Below are positions 1 through 7,740 of a stretch of DNA of 33,628 nt, in pieces; positions within the stretch are counted from its first letter, which is position 1; the number at the start of each line of letters is the position of its first letter. A program made the position numbers and the translations under genes. Source of the stretch: CAZBSE01 sp964578625. Its GTDB lineage: Bacteria; Actinomycetota; Humimicrobiia; Humimicrobiales; Humimicrobiaceae. The stretch is from the NCBI GenBank assembly GCA_964578625.1, contig CAZODQ010000019.1:1-33628 (forward strand), in the 5' to 3' direction. Below the pieces are notes generated by a model. The model did not search any database, had not been told where the DNA came from, and was given only the letters and a program-made list of their open reading frames with translations.

Positions 1-152
1 ACCTGCTTATGCAGCTTAAGGCATCAGGTGAGATAAATACCATAGATGAGGGAAGAGAGATATCTTTTAGATCAGCAGAAGTCATTAATTATGAACCTAA
101 AGATGTAGACAGATGGAATGAAGAATATAATAAATACCTGAAACCATTATGA
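1..152 (+). CDS. FGGY-family carbohydrate kinase, rhamnulokinase-like, C-terminal fragment
   Basis: The open frame runs in from the left edge and stops with TGA at 150-152; about 49 residues are visible. The fragment begins with LLMQLKASGEI, then has an NYEPKD segment, and ends in an acidic/aromatic tail (DRWNEEYNKYL). This resembles the C-terminal helix and tail of rhamnulokinases, which phosphorylate L-rhamnulose in the cytoplasm to L-rhamnulose 1-phosphate. The class II aldolase-like gene at 503-1789 on the other strand would act on such a sugar phosphate, so the context agrees. The ATP-binding and sugar-binding parts lie outside the window, so the substrate is not fixed; another FGGY kinase such as a fuculokinase or xylulokinase is possible. 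Confidence 0.6.
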   Translation, partial: LLMQLKASGEINTIDEGREISFRSAEVINYEPKDVDRWNEEYNKYLKPL

Positions 153-288
153 ATATTAGCATGTTTGGAGATAAAGAAAAAATAGTTTTTTAAATTTTCC
201 CAAGATTTAAAGTTTAGCTTTAACCCAAAAAGTGGTGATTTTAAAAAAATAATATGGGATTTATTAGAATTGTTTTGAAAGGAGGAAA

Positions 289-483
289 TTGTTTAATCTT
301 ATTATAATTTTAGGGGCAATTACTTTTGTGTTATTGATTATGACTTTAATATTTCAGATGTTCTTCAGAAAAGGGAGGAAGAAGATCTATTATAAACTAC
401 ATCAGAATTTTGCTATAATCACAGTTTTTCTGGCGGTTATACATGGGATTATTGCAATACTTTATTTCTTTGATCTTATTTAA
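289..483 (+). CDS. 64-residue two-helix membrane protein with a cytochrome-b-like histidine pair
   Basis: The start is TTG at 289, just after a strong GGAGG at 281-285 (spacing 3, rather tight). The product has two hydrophobic segments, at about residues 3-26 and 40-61, joined by a basic loop (RKGRKK). At the start of and within the second helix are H38 and H52, 14 residues apart. That spacing is typical of helices that place one histidine at each face of the membrane for b haems in ferric-reductase and cytochrome-b561-type proteins. The sequence around them (KLHQNFAII, AVIHGI) also reads like such a helix. Those families normally use four or more helices, so this would be a miniature or would have to oligomerise. 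The haem role is inference. It is also possible that it is a degraded end of a larger gene, but the clean ribosome site argues for a real small gene. Confidence 0.6.
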   Translation: MFNLIIILGAITFVLLIMTLIFQMFFRKGRKKIYYKLHQNFAIITVFLAVIHGIIAILYFFDLI

Positions 484-502
484 TAATAACTGTTGATGTA
501 GT

Positions 503-1789
503 CTATAATTTGAATGATTTGTTGATATCAGCTATCTCATCATTGCTTATAGTGACGAGATCACCAATAGTTTTTGAAGATATAATAGCTTTGGCAGTAA
601 ATTCAGCGACCTCTAGTCTGTCGAATGCATTAAGAAGACTGTTTCCAGTAACTATAACACAGTCATTTCTTACCATAGCAGCAGGTGTATCCTTTTTAAA
701 AGTATCAGCTACTATTTTAGGCTGCATGAAGCTTGACCCGAAAGGGAGTTTGGGGATCTTTCTTAGAAGTAGATAGCTTTCGGGTACAGTTTTTGAATCA
801 AAATCTTCATTGGTTACTGCAAATGCCATGATGCTGGGTGGGTGTGAGATTATAATCGAATTTATATGTGAATGCTTTTTATAAATGTGCTTATGCAGTA
901 AAACCGAGCGGCTTGGTATCTTTCCTTTTTCCTTTAGCCCCTTTTCAATTCTTACAATATCACAAATGTCTATATATTTTCTATCAATGCTGTAAGGCGT
1001 TATGATAAAGGAGTCCTTATTGAGCTTTTGTGAGAAAGTACCCTGGGTGCTGGTAAACAGCTTCTGATCATAAGCTCTATGTATCAAACAGCACATTTCT
1101 TTTCTGGAAGATCTTTCCAGGCAGCTAAATTCCTTAGGAGTAAATTCGCCCATGTGTACATGCTGCTTGTTTTTTGATATTTCGATGTCTTTATGTAGAA
1201 GCGATACAGGTTTTCCTATTATGTTTGCATCTATCTCCAATCTGGCACAGAAATCAAGAGTCTCAAAAGCCATAAAGGCTTTAAAAAGGTCTGATGCTCC
1301 TACTACTATACCGTGGTTTTCAAGAATTACTGTATTGATTCCCTTTTCAAATACTGCTGTGATTTTTTCACCAAGTTCCCTGCTTCCCGGTAATCCATAT
1401 TCTGCCATGCCTACACCTCCACAGACTAAATGTATATTGGGAATGAGGTGTGTGTCAGGTATTTTTCTTACAATGCTGAAAGCTAATAATGCAGGTGGAT
1501 GAGCATGCAGTATTGCTCTGACATCGGACCTTTTTTTATATACCAGCTGATGGAGTTGAAACTCACTTGAAGGTTTATAATTACCTACTATAGCCCCATC
1601 TTTTTTTATGCATACTATATCTTTAAATGTAAGAGAGCCCTTGTCGACTCCAGCAGGGGTTATCCATATGTTTCCTTCATTGTCTAGTATTGAAAGATTG
1701 CCTCCTGTTGTTGTAGTCATTCCATACCCGTAGATTCTTTCCATTATCATTACGATCTGTTCTGCAGGATGGAGAAGTTCGAAATTCAT
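503..1789 (-). CDS. Tandem class II aldolase/adducin-domain protein, second domain degenerate
   Basis: The 428 residues contain two copies of the class II aldolase fold, about 1-205 and 220-425; single-domain family members are about 215 residues. Family members such as fuculose- and rhamnulose-phosphate aldolases cleave sugar 1-phosphates to DHAP and a lactaldehyde, using a Zn ion held by three histidines. The first domain keeps the expected set: E76 (SSEFQLH), H95 and H97 (HAHPP) and H159 (ENHG). In the second copy the HAHPP motif reads SHPP with the first His replaced by Ser, ENHG reads RNDC with Asp for His, and the acidic residue before LxxH is also replaced. The second half is therefore probably structural or ligand-binding. 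A sugar-kinase fragment at the left edge supports a deoxy-sugar pathway. The gene ends 20 bp from the end of the 64-residue gene facing it. Confidence 0.85.
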   Translation of the reverse strand: MNFELLHPAEQIVMIMERIYGYGMTTTTGGNLSILDNEGNIWITPAGVDKGSLTFKDIVCIKKDGAIVGNYKPSSEFQLHQLVYKKRSDVRAILHAHPPALLAFSIVRKIPDTHLIPNIHLVCGGVGMAEYGLPGSRELGEKITAVFEKGINTVILENHGIVVGASDLFKAFMAFETLDFCARLEIDANIIGKPVSLLHKDIEISKNKQHVHMGEFTPKEFSCLERSSRKEMCCLIHRAYDQKLFTSTQGTFSQKLNKDSFIITPYSIDRKYIDICDIVRIEKGLKEKGKIPSRSVLLHKHIYKKHSHINSIIISHPPSIMAFAVTNEDFDSKTVPESYLLLRKIPKLPFGSSFMQPKIVADTFKKDTPAAMVRNDCVIVTGNSLLNAFDRLEVAEFTAKAIISSKTIGDLVTISNDEIADINKSFKL

Positions 1790-1907
1790 ATTTAAAACTT
1801 CCTGTCTTATTAAAGTTTATATTTATTTATTATACACTACCAACCAAATCAGCTGTATCTGTTATTTGATTTATATTGGGGCACTGTTAGAAGAGTTTCT
1901 CCTACAG

Positions 1908-2561
1908 TTATTTGAGTCCTATTGTAGCACTGTTTCTTTTACTGTGTTTGCTGTCAAAATCAGTATTTAACAGATTAACTGCTAAAATCACATTATAGCT
2001 TCCAGAAGGTTCAAGAATCCTGTCAAATTCATCTCCAGAGTCCAGTGGTATTGTAAATTCAATGGTAGTGATATTGTTTTCCTTTTTTCCAGCGTACTTA
2101 GTTATATCAAAACTTCCCCCCAGTTCTTCATCAGAAGAGTGAGAAAAATTGGAAGTGCCATAATCGTCACTGGCCATTACATTTTCATTTTCAAGTGCAA
2201 ACAAAATGATGTTTGCATCCTTCATAAACCTCTCAGGATCAAATCCTATGGCAGTCCATCCTTCAGTCCGGCTCTCAAGCCCTATATACAAGTCTTTGGA
2301 ATCATTGTACCAGTATAACGTGATACCAGTAATATTATCGAAATAAGAAAATGGATATTCATTTCTTTCGATATTACCATCTATGGCAATGTTTTCAATT
2401 GGAAAATTTTCAAGGTTTATCTCTTCTTGATTACCTGACTGGAATCTGTCTTCTACCTCCTGTCCCTGTCCTTGTGGTATAGAGCAGCTTAAAAGAATTG
2501 ACGTAGAGAGCAGAGAGAATATAAGCATTATAATTGCTGTAAGGATTGTCTTATTGTTCAT
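1908..2561 (-). CDS. DOMON-domain lipoprotein
   Basis: An N-terminal hydrophobic stretch ends in a lipobox (LLSC, lipidated Cys26), so the protein should be anchored outside the membrane. After an acidic linker, residues about 55-217 read as a DOMON-type beta-sandwich: a DGNI start, LYWYND, GWTAIGF at 101-107, a following MKDANI, and a C-terminal DxKHSKRN. DOMON domains bind haem or sugars. In haem-binding members a Met after the GW-aIGF strand and a His near the C-terminus are the iron ligands. M113 and H206 sit at the corresponding places here, so haem binding is possible but not shown. An AAGGAG ribosome site lies just before the ATG on the minus strand. The gene is divergent from surE. 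Its partner is not obvious; a related CBM9-like sugar-binding fold is the main alternative. Confidence 0.7.
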   Translation of the reverse strand: MNNKTILTAIIMLIFSLLSTSILLSCSIPQGQGQEVEDRFQSGNQEEINLENFPIENIAIDGNIERNEYPFSYFDNITGITLYWYNDSKDLYIGLESRTEGWTAIGFDPERFMKDANIILFALENENVMASDDYGTSNFSHSSDEELGGSFDITKYAGKKENNITTIEFTIPLDSGDEFDRILEPSGSYNVILAVNLLNTDFDSKHSKRNSATIGLK

Positions 2562-2739
2562 CCGGTACTCCTTATCTGTTTGTTTTTAAGAATATATTAG
2601 GTTTTACCGAAAAGATTTCATATAGATATATTTGTATTGTATCATATTGCTATATCTGTTATAAATTTTATTAGCATGATGATTTTGGATATAGAATATT
2701 GTAAAATTTTATAGTTGATCTGCCGGGTATATAAAAAAC

Positions 2740-3516
2740 ATGAAAAGAAAAATAATTTTACTTACCAATGATGACGGAATAGATTCTGAAGGAATTTCTA
2801 TCCTCTATAACATTTTAAAGAAAGATAAAAGATTTTCATTAAAAGTCATAGCACCGGATAAGGAAAGCAGCGCTGTCGGCCATGCTATTACTATATTCCG
2901 TCCTATTTCGGTGAGAAAAATATACAGAGAGGGCGGTTTTTTCGGATATGCAGTTGACGGAACTCCTGCTGATTGTATAAAGATAGCTGTTAAGTCTATT
3001 CTTGAAAAAAAACCTGATCTTCTTATATCAGGTATCAACAGAGGAGCAAATTTAGGAGAAAATATTATCTATTCAGGTACAGTCTCAGCTGCCACCGAAG
3101 GCACGGCTTATGGTGTAGCCTCTATAGCTGTTTCAGTAGACAACCTGATTGACCCGGATTACAGATATGCGGCAGATTTTACATATAGAATTACCGGCAG
3201 GATAATGGAGAATGGAGGATTACCTCGGGGCACTCTTTTAAACATCAATGTTCCCAATGTGCCTGAAAAAGAGATTAAAGGTGTAAAAATAACAATGCAG
3301 AGCGATGCCAAGTTTAAGGACAACTTTATAAAGAGAGTCGATCCCAGAGGCAGGGACTACTACTGGATGGATGGCGAATTCATAGGTAATATAAAAGATA
3401 TAAATTTTGATTATGATGCGATAAAGAGTAATTATATATCCATTACTCCAATTCATTATGATATGACTGATTACGATAAGTTGGATTATTTTAAAAAATG
3501 GGAAATTAAAAAATAA
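2740..3516 (+). CDS. surE: 5'/3'-nucleotidase SurE
   Basis: The 258 residues match the SurE family in length and motifs. The N-terminal TNDDGIDSEGI carries the metal-binding Asp pair (D10, D11 region), followed by the SSAVGHAIT segment, GTPADC, and the SGINRGAN loop with the metal-ligand Asn. SurE is a cytoplasmic metal-dependent phosphatase that removes phosphate from nucleoside 5'- and 3'-monophosphates and, in some species, short polyphosphate. ATG at 2740 is chosen because the conserved motif starts eight residues in; no convincing Shine-Dalgarno site precedes it. The gene leads a same-strand run with the YhaM-like nuclease (17 bp gap), a peptidase and apt, a nucleotide/RNA turnover grouping. 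Confidence 0.95.
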   Translation: MKRKIILLTNDDGIDSEGISILYNILKKDKRFSLKVIAPDKESSAVGHAITIFRPISVRKIYREGGFFGYAVDGTPADCIKIAVKSILEKKPDLLISGINRGANLGENIIYSGTVSAATEGTAYGVASIAVSVDNLIDPDYRYAADFTYRITGRIMENGGLPRGTLLNINVPNVPEKEIKGVKITMQSDAKFKDNFIKRVDPRGRDYYWMDGEFIGNIKDINFDYDAIKSNYISITPIHYDMTDYDKLDYFKKWEIKK

Positions 3517-3533
3517 TATAAAGGGTATTTGGC

Positions 3534-4601
3534 ATGGTAATAAAAAAAAGTCATTATATATCAGATTTAAACATCGGTACTAAGGTGAGCACTATGTTTG
3601 TGGTGGCTAAAAAACAGGTTAAAAAAAAGAGAAACGGTGATGAGTATTGTACGGTCAGTTTTCAGGATAAGGAAGGGAATATTGACGGAGTATTATGGAC
3701 GGAAATATATAATAATACAGAGGATTTTAACGAAGGAGATTTTGTTTCGGTAGAGGGAGAAGTAAAAGAATACAAAAATAGCAGACAGCTTGTAGTAAGT
3801 TCTATGAAAAAGATTGAAGATAGGGAAAATTTAGAATATTCAGATTATATAAAGACTACAAATAAGAATGTTGATGAAATGTTTTCCGAACTTATAGAAT
3901 ATACTGTTAGGATTAAAAATCCTTATTTTAAGAAATTGATTGATCTGTTTTTTGGTGATAAAAATTTTGTGGAAGATTTTAAGAACTCAACTGCAGCAGT
4001 AAAGTATCACCACGCTTTTAAGGGAGGACTTCTTGAACATACGCTGGCAATGACAAAAATCTGTGACTTGCTTTCCAAAATTTACCATAATTTAAATTAC
4101 GACCTACTGATAAGTGGAGCTATCCTTCATGATGTTGGTAAGATTAAAGAATATGAGACAGTTGTAAGCACCGAAGTAACAGATGAGGGGAAACTCCTTG
4201 GTCATATAACCATTGGTTATGGAATGGTTTTAGAAAAAATAAAACAAATAAAAGATTTCCCGGATGATTTAAAAAACAGACTTCTTCATATAATACTCAG
4301 CCATCATGGATATAAAGAATTTGGTTCTCCTAAAAGGCCGAAGATACTGGAGGCTTTTGTGGTCTTTCATGTAGATTATTTAGATGCAGATATAGGCGGA
4401 TACAATATCATACTGGAAGGGAATAAAAGTGGTGCTGACTGGTCGGATTATGCAAAAAATTTTGAGGGTTCAGTATTTTTAAAGGAACTTGAATCGAATG
4501 AAGATGAAAATAATATGCATATAAGAGAAACACCGGATGAGAGGCCTGATAATGAGGGTAATGAAGCCAGGGATGAAAACAAGCAAAATGGATTATTTTA
4601 A
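3534..4601 (+). CDS. YhaM-like 3'-5' exoribonuclease (OB-fold plus HD domain)
   Basis: Residues about 10-95 form an OB-fold nucleic-acid-binding domain (VSFQDKEGNIDGVLW, followed by GDFVSVEGEV). Residues about 150-290 form an HD phosphohydrolase domain with KYHHAFKGGLLEH (H159/H160, H169), the LHD motif at H199-D200 and SHHG at H257-H258. This order is that of YhaM/CBF1 proteins, metal-dependent 3'-5' exoribonucleases that finish off short RNA or single-stranded DNA. At 355 residues it is some 40 longer than typical YhaM because of a charged, Asn/Glu-rich C-terminal tail from about residue 315. The gene follows surE by 17 bp, so nucleotides released by the nuclease could be dephosphorylated by SurE and salvaged by Apt downstream; that link is inference. 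Confidence 0.88.
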   Translation: MVIKKSHYISDLNIGTKVSTMFVVAKKQVKKKRNGDEYCTVSFQDKEGNIDGVLWTEIYNNTEDFNEGDFVSVEGEVKEYKNSRQLVVSSMKKIEDRENLEYSDYIKTTNKNVDEMFSELIEYTVRIKNPYFKKLIDLFFGDKNFVEDFKNSTAAVKYHHAFKGGLLEHTLAMTKICDLLSKIYHNLNYDLLISGAILHDVGKIKEYETVVSTEVTDEGKLLGHITIGYGMVLEKIKQIKDFPDDLKNRLLHIILSHHGYKEFGSPKRPKILEAFVVFHVDYLDADIGGYNIILEGNKSGADWSDYAKNFEGSVFLKELESNEDENNMHIRETPDERPDNEGNEARDENKQNGLF

Positions 4602-4632
4602 TTATAACGGAGTTTGACTACAGACAGGAAAT

Positions 4633-6138
4633 ATGGATATTTCAAAATACAGGAAGGATGCTGAATCATTTTTATCCAAAATAGATAAGGAATATTACCT
4701 TCATTTCTCAGGGCAGAAGGATAGTTTTAACCTCAGTCCTATCTACGACCAGCACGGATATTTGTTTGACAGGGATAATATTGACTATATTAAAAATGTA
4801 AAAGATAAAGGTACCGGAGAGGAGAAGAAAAAATCTGCATATCTTCTGAGATTCTGCGCTGAAGGCTATATAGAAAAGCAGGTGAAAGAACTGATAGATA
4901 AGATTGCAGAAGAGGAAGCACGGACAGAAATTGACATAGAAGGCAGGAAGGTGCCTTTTAGATATTCAGAGATAATGCTCGCAAATGAACCGGATAGAGT
5001 TAAAAGAAGAGCGATTGAAAATAAGAGAAATGAAAAAGTAGCTGAATCTTTTAATGATATCCTGCATACATACTGGGACACTCTTCATAGCCAGGCAAAA
5101 GTTTTGGGGTTCTCGAGCTATGGGGAACTTTTTTCATATTTAAAACAGCAGGATTTTATTGATCTTAAAATTAAGATGGAAGGGCTTTTAGATAATACTC
5201 AGGATCTATATGAAAGACATTTCGGCAAATTATTGGAACAGGAACTGGAGGTATCACTAAAAGATTCAGTAAGAAGCGATTTTGCATTTGTGAAGAGGGC
5301 AAAAAAATATGACAGGTTCTTTAAAAAAAATATCCTTGTCCCGGTATTCAGGAATACACTTGCAGGAATGGGCATAGACTTATACAGGTATGAAAACATC
5401 CACCTGGATACAGAGGAAAGAGAAAACAAATCACCAAGAGCATTCTGCTCTGCTCCTGAAGTACCGGGAGAGATATATCTGGTAGTAATGCCTAGAGGTG
5501 GTCAGGATGATTTTGAAACTATATTTCATGAAGGAGGTCACTCACTTCACTTCGGAAGCACAAGTCCAAAACTTGATTTTGAATACAGGTGTCTTGGTGA
5601 TAATACGGTAACGGAAGGATATGCTTTTTGCCTGGAGCATTTTATGCAGAACAGTCAGTGGCTGGGTGATTTTCTTAATATGAGTCCTGATGAGGCCTGT
5701 GAATTTGTATATTTCTCAAGCCTGATAAAACTCTGGTTTTGCAGAAGATATGCCGGAAAGCTGAAATATGAATTAATTCTTCATGACGGCAGCCCTATAA
5801 AGGGTAAAGATTCAATTTACAGGCAAATTTTATCTTCTGTAAACTTAATGGAATATCCGGAGGAGAGTTATTTGAAAGATGTGGATGAAGGTTTTTACTG
5901 CACCAATTATATAAGGGCGTGGATTTTTCAGTCACAACTTGAGGAATATATATACAGAAAGTTTGGCCGCGGGTGGTATAAGAAGAAGGCAGCAGGCTCT
6001 TTTTTGAAGGAACTCTGGTACTATGGGCAGAAATATTCCGCAGAAGAAATCATGTCGCAGCTGGGATTTGATAAGATGAATATCGACTGCCTGATAAATT
6101 CACTCACTGATATAATTAAAAGTTTTAGAAATGTCTGA
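4633..6138 (+). CDS. M3-family oligoendopeptidase (PepF/thimet type)
   Basis: The 501-residue protein carries a zinc metallopeptidase HEGGH motif at H299-E300-x-x-H303, inside the longer TIFHEGGHSLHFG context of the M3 family. A downstream Glu in VTEGYAF (E328) is placed to be the third zinc ligand. The N-terminal half is the usual helical lid. The C-terminal part (NYIRAWIFQSQLEEYIYRKF) matches the helical C-terminus of M3 oligopeptidases. There is no signal peptide, so it should act in the cytoplasm on short peptides. It is somewhat shorter than the roughly 560-600 residues of Lactococcus-type PepF. ATG at 4633 lies behind ACAGGAA. It sits between the YhaM-like gene and apt on the same strand; nothing specific links its peptides to nucleotide turnover. 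Confidence 0.9.
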   Translation: MDISKYRKDAESFLSKIDKEYYLHFSGQKDSFNLSPIYDQHGYLFDRDNIDYIKNVKDKGTGEEKKKSAYLLRFCAEGYIEKQVKELIDKIAEEEARTEIDIEGRKVPFRYSEIMLANEPDRVKRRAIENKRNEKVAESFNDILHTYWDTLHSQAKVLGFSSYGELFSYLKQQDFIDLKIKMEGLLDNTQDLYERHFGKLLEQELEVSLKDSVRSDFAFVKRAKKYDRFFKKNILVPVFRNTLAGMGIDLYRYENIHLDTEERENKSPRAFCSAPEVPGEIYLVVMPRGGQDDFETIFHEGGHSLHFGSTSPKLDFEYRCLGDNTVTEGYAFCLEHFMQNSQWLGDFLNMSPDEACEFVYFSSLIKLWFCRRYAGKLKYELILHDGSPIKGKDSIYRQILSSVNLMEYPEESYLKDVDEGFYCTNYIRAWIFQSQLEEYIYRKFGRGWYKKKAAGSFLKELWYYGQKYSAEEIMSQLGFDKMNIDCLINSLTDIIKSFRNV

Positions 6139-6184
6139 TACTATGTTCTTATTTATAGGCAAAATTGTATAGAAAGGATAAAAA

Positions 6185-6706
6185 TTGGATTTAAAACAAA
6201 AGATAAGAAATATTCCGGATTTCCCTAAAAAAGGAATAGTGTTCAGGGATATTACAACCCTTCTGCAGGACGGAGAGGCATTCAGATATGCAGTGGATAG
6301 GATGCTTGATTACTGCCGGGGGAAAAAGATCGATGCAATATTGGGTGCTGAAGCAAGAGGTTTTATATTTGGGGCGGTTATGGCTTATAAGCTGGGTGTC
6401 GGCTTTATTCCGGTAAGAAAACCAGGGAAACTTCCGTATAAGACACGCCAGGTATCATACGATCTCGAGTATGGGAAAAATATTATGCAGATACATATTG
6501 ACGCTGTAAAAAAGGGTGATAAGATTTTGATAGTGGATGATCTTGTAGCTACCGGAGGTACGGCTAAGGCAAAAGCAGAGCTTGTTGAAAAAATGGGTGG
6601 AGAAGTTGTCGGATTATGTTTTTTAATCGAGCTGGAGTTTTTAAATCCAAGGAAAGTTTTAAAAGGTTATGATGTTTTTTCGCTGATAAAATATGAGTCA
6701 GAATAA
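6185..6706 (+). CDS. apt: Adenine phosphoribosyltransferase
   Basis: The 173 residues match Apt in length and order: RNIPDFPKKGIVFRDIT at the start, LGAEARGF in the middle, the PRKPGKLP loop, and the PRPP-binding motif ILIVDDLVATGGT near residue 120. Apt is a cytoplasmic salvage enzyme that makes AMP from adenine and PRPP. The start is TTG at 6185, preceded by AGAAAGGA at a normal distance; no ATG is available at the conserved N-terminus. It lies 46 bp after the peptidase gene and 29 bp before the DUF1844 gene, so it is likely co-transcribed. Confidence 0.95.
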   Translation: MDLKQKIRNIPDFPKKGIVFRDITTLLQDGEAFRYAVDRMLDYCRGKKIDAILGAEARGFIFGAVMAYKLGVGFIPVRKPGKLPYKTRQVSYDLEYGKNIMQIHIDAVKKGDKILIVDDLVATGGTAKAKAELVEKMGGEVVGLCFLIELEFLNPRKVLKGYDVFSLIKYESE

Positions 6707-6735
6707 AAAAGTAGTGTATGGAGAGGTGATTGTAT

Positions 6736-7140
6736 ATGGCCAAAAAAGAAAAAAAGGAAAAGAGCAGGAAGGGTAACGGAGAAGATAAAGAATTAAAAGA
6801 TAAATTTGCAGGAGAGAGTCTTGGTGGAAAAAAAGAAGAGACTAAAAAAAACGAAGAAGAAATGATAAAGGAACTGCAGGAGGAGATCAATAAATTAACC
6901 ACCAAAGACATTATAACTCAGATGATGATGTCTCTTTCAAGCCTTGCTTATAAAAAAATGGGACTGCCGATTGGGATAAATGATAAATATAAGGACAAAC
7001 AGCAGGCAAAACTTGCCGTGGATAGTTTTGATGCACTGTTAAAGGTTGTAATTGATGAGGTAAGTGCGGAGGAGAGAGAAAACCTAAAGGCTTCTTTATC
7101 AAACCTGCAGATAAATTTTGTGAAGGCATTTCCAGAGTAA
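6736..7140 (+). CDS. DUF1844 family protein
   Basis: I start this gene at ATG 6736 rather than the in-frame TTG at 6730. The GGAGAGGTGA ribosome site at 6720-6729 is 6-8 bases from the ATG but would abut or overlap the TTG. That gives 134 residues. The first 45 are Lys/Glu-rich and probably disordered. Residues about 52-125 follow the DUF1844 pattern: a start ITQMMMSLSSLAYKKMGLP, then AKLAVDSFDALLKVV, and finally LKASLSNLQINFV. The function of DUF1844 is not known to me. It is the last gene of the rightward surE-apt run and meets the leftward export operon end to end, with 28 bp between them. Confidence 0.8.
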   Translation: MAKKEKKEKSRKGNGEDKELKDKFAGESLGGKKEETKKNEEEMIKELQEEINKLTTKDIITQMMMSLSSLAYKKMGLPIGINDKYKDKQQAKLAVDSFDALLKVVIDEVSAEERENLKASLSNLQINFVKAFPE

Positions 7141-7168
7141 TCAGGTACTTTAAAACGCATTATTTATT

Positions 7169-7699
7169 TCAATTACCGGTCTTTATAGTCTTTCTAATAT
7201 AATTTTTAGCTTCTTTTATTGCAATTTTTACTGCCTCTTCAGCAGTTTCAGCTCTTAATATAAATGGGGTATTTTCACTGTAATACGGCTGTGCTTCCCA
7301 CGTTTTAAGACCAATTATGGGTTTATTATATGTTAATGAATAGCCAATTTCAGAAAGAGTCCCGAAACTTCCGTCAATAGCGATTACGGCATGTGATGAA
7401 AGTATGATTGGCATATTTCTGGCATAACCTATTCCGGTGGGGATTTTTATATCAACGTATTTGTTTGCTTCGCTTTCATCCTGGGACGGCAGTATTCCAA
7501 TAGTAAGCCCACCTTCTTTTTTAGCTCCCTTACAGGATGCTTCCATAACGCCTGTCAGGCCGCCGCAGATAAGCACTGCACCGTTTCTGGCTATCTCTCT
7601 GCCCACCTTATAGGCAAGGTTGTAAATATCGCTGTCAACCTTGCTGCCGCCAATGACTGAGATTTTTATAATATTACCATTTTTTTTGTATTCGATCAT
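7169..7699 (-). CDS. TIGR00725/LOG-like Rossmann-fold nucleotide-binding protein
   Basis: The 176 residues contain the SLOG/LOG-type signatures: ISVIGGSK at the start, then AVLICGGLTGVMEASCKGAK, IGILPSQ, YARNMPI and GSFGTLSEI. LOG proteins cleave cytokinin-type nucleoside monophosphates, but the bacterial TIGR00725 branch has no firm reaction. The second motif (GSFGTLSE instead of PGGxGTxxE) fits that branch better than true LOG enzymes. GGAG sits at a good distance before the ATG on the minus strand. It lies 41 bp after the membrane-fusion adaptor as the last gene of the export operon, so it is probably co-transcribed; a functional tie to export is not evident. Confidence 0.82.
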   Translation of the reverse strand: MIEYKKNGNIIKISVIGGSKVDSDIYNLAYKVGREIARNGAVLICGGLTGVMEASCKGAKKEGGLTIGILPSQDESEANKYVDIKIPTGIGYARNMPIILSSHAVIAIDGSFGTLSEIGYSLTYNKPIIGLKTWEAQPYYSENTPFILRAETAEEAVKIAIKEAKNYIRKTIKTGN

Positions 7700-7740
7700 T
7701 TCAACTCCTTAGGAGACAGTATTATATTATCGGTCTTATA

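Noticed and set aside
2690..2740. Leaderless promoter for surE from TATATA at 2728-2733
   Set aside because: The -10 match is poor and the nearest -35-like TTGTAA is 23 bases away; AT-richness makes chance matches likely.
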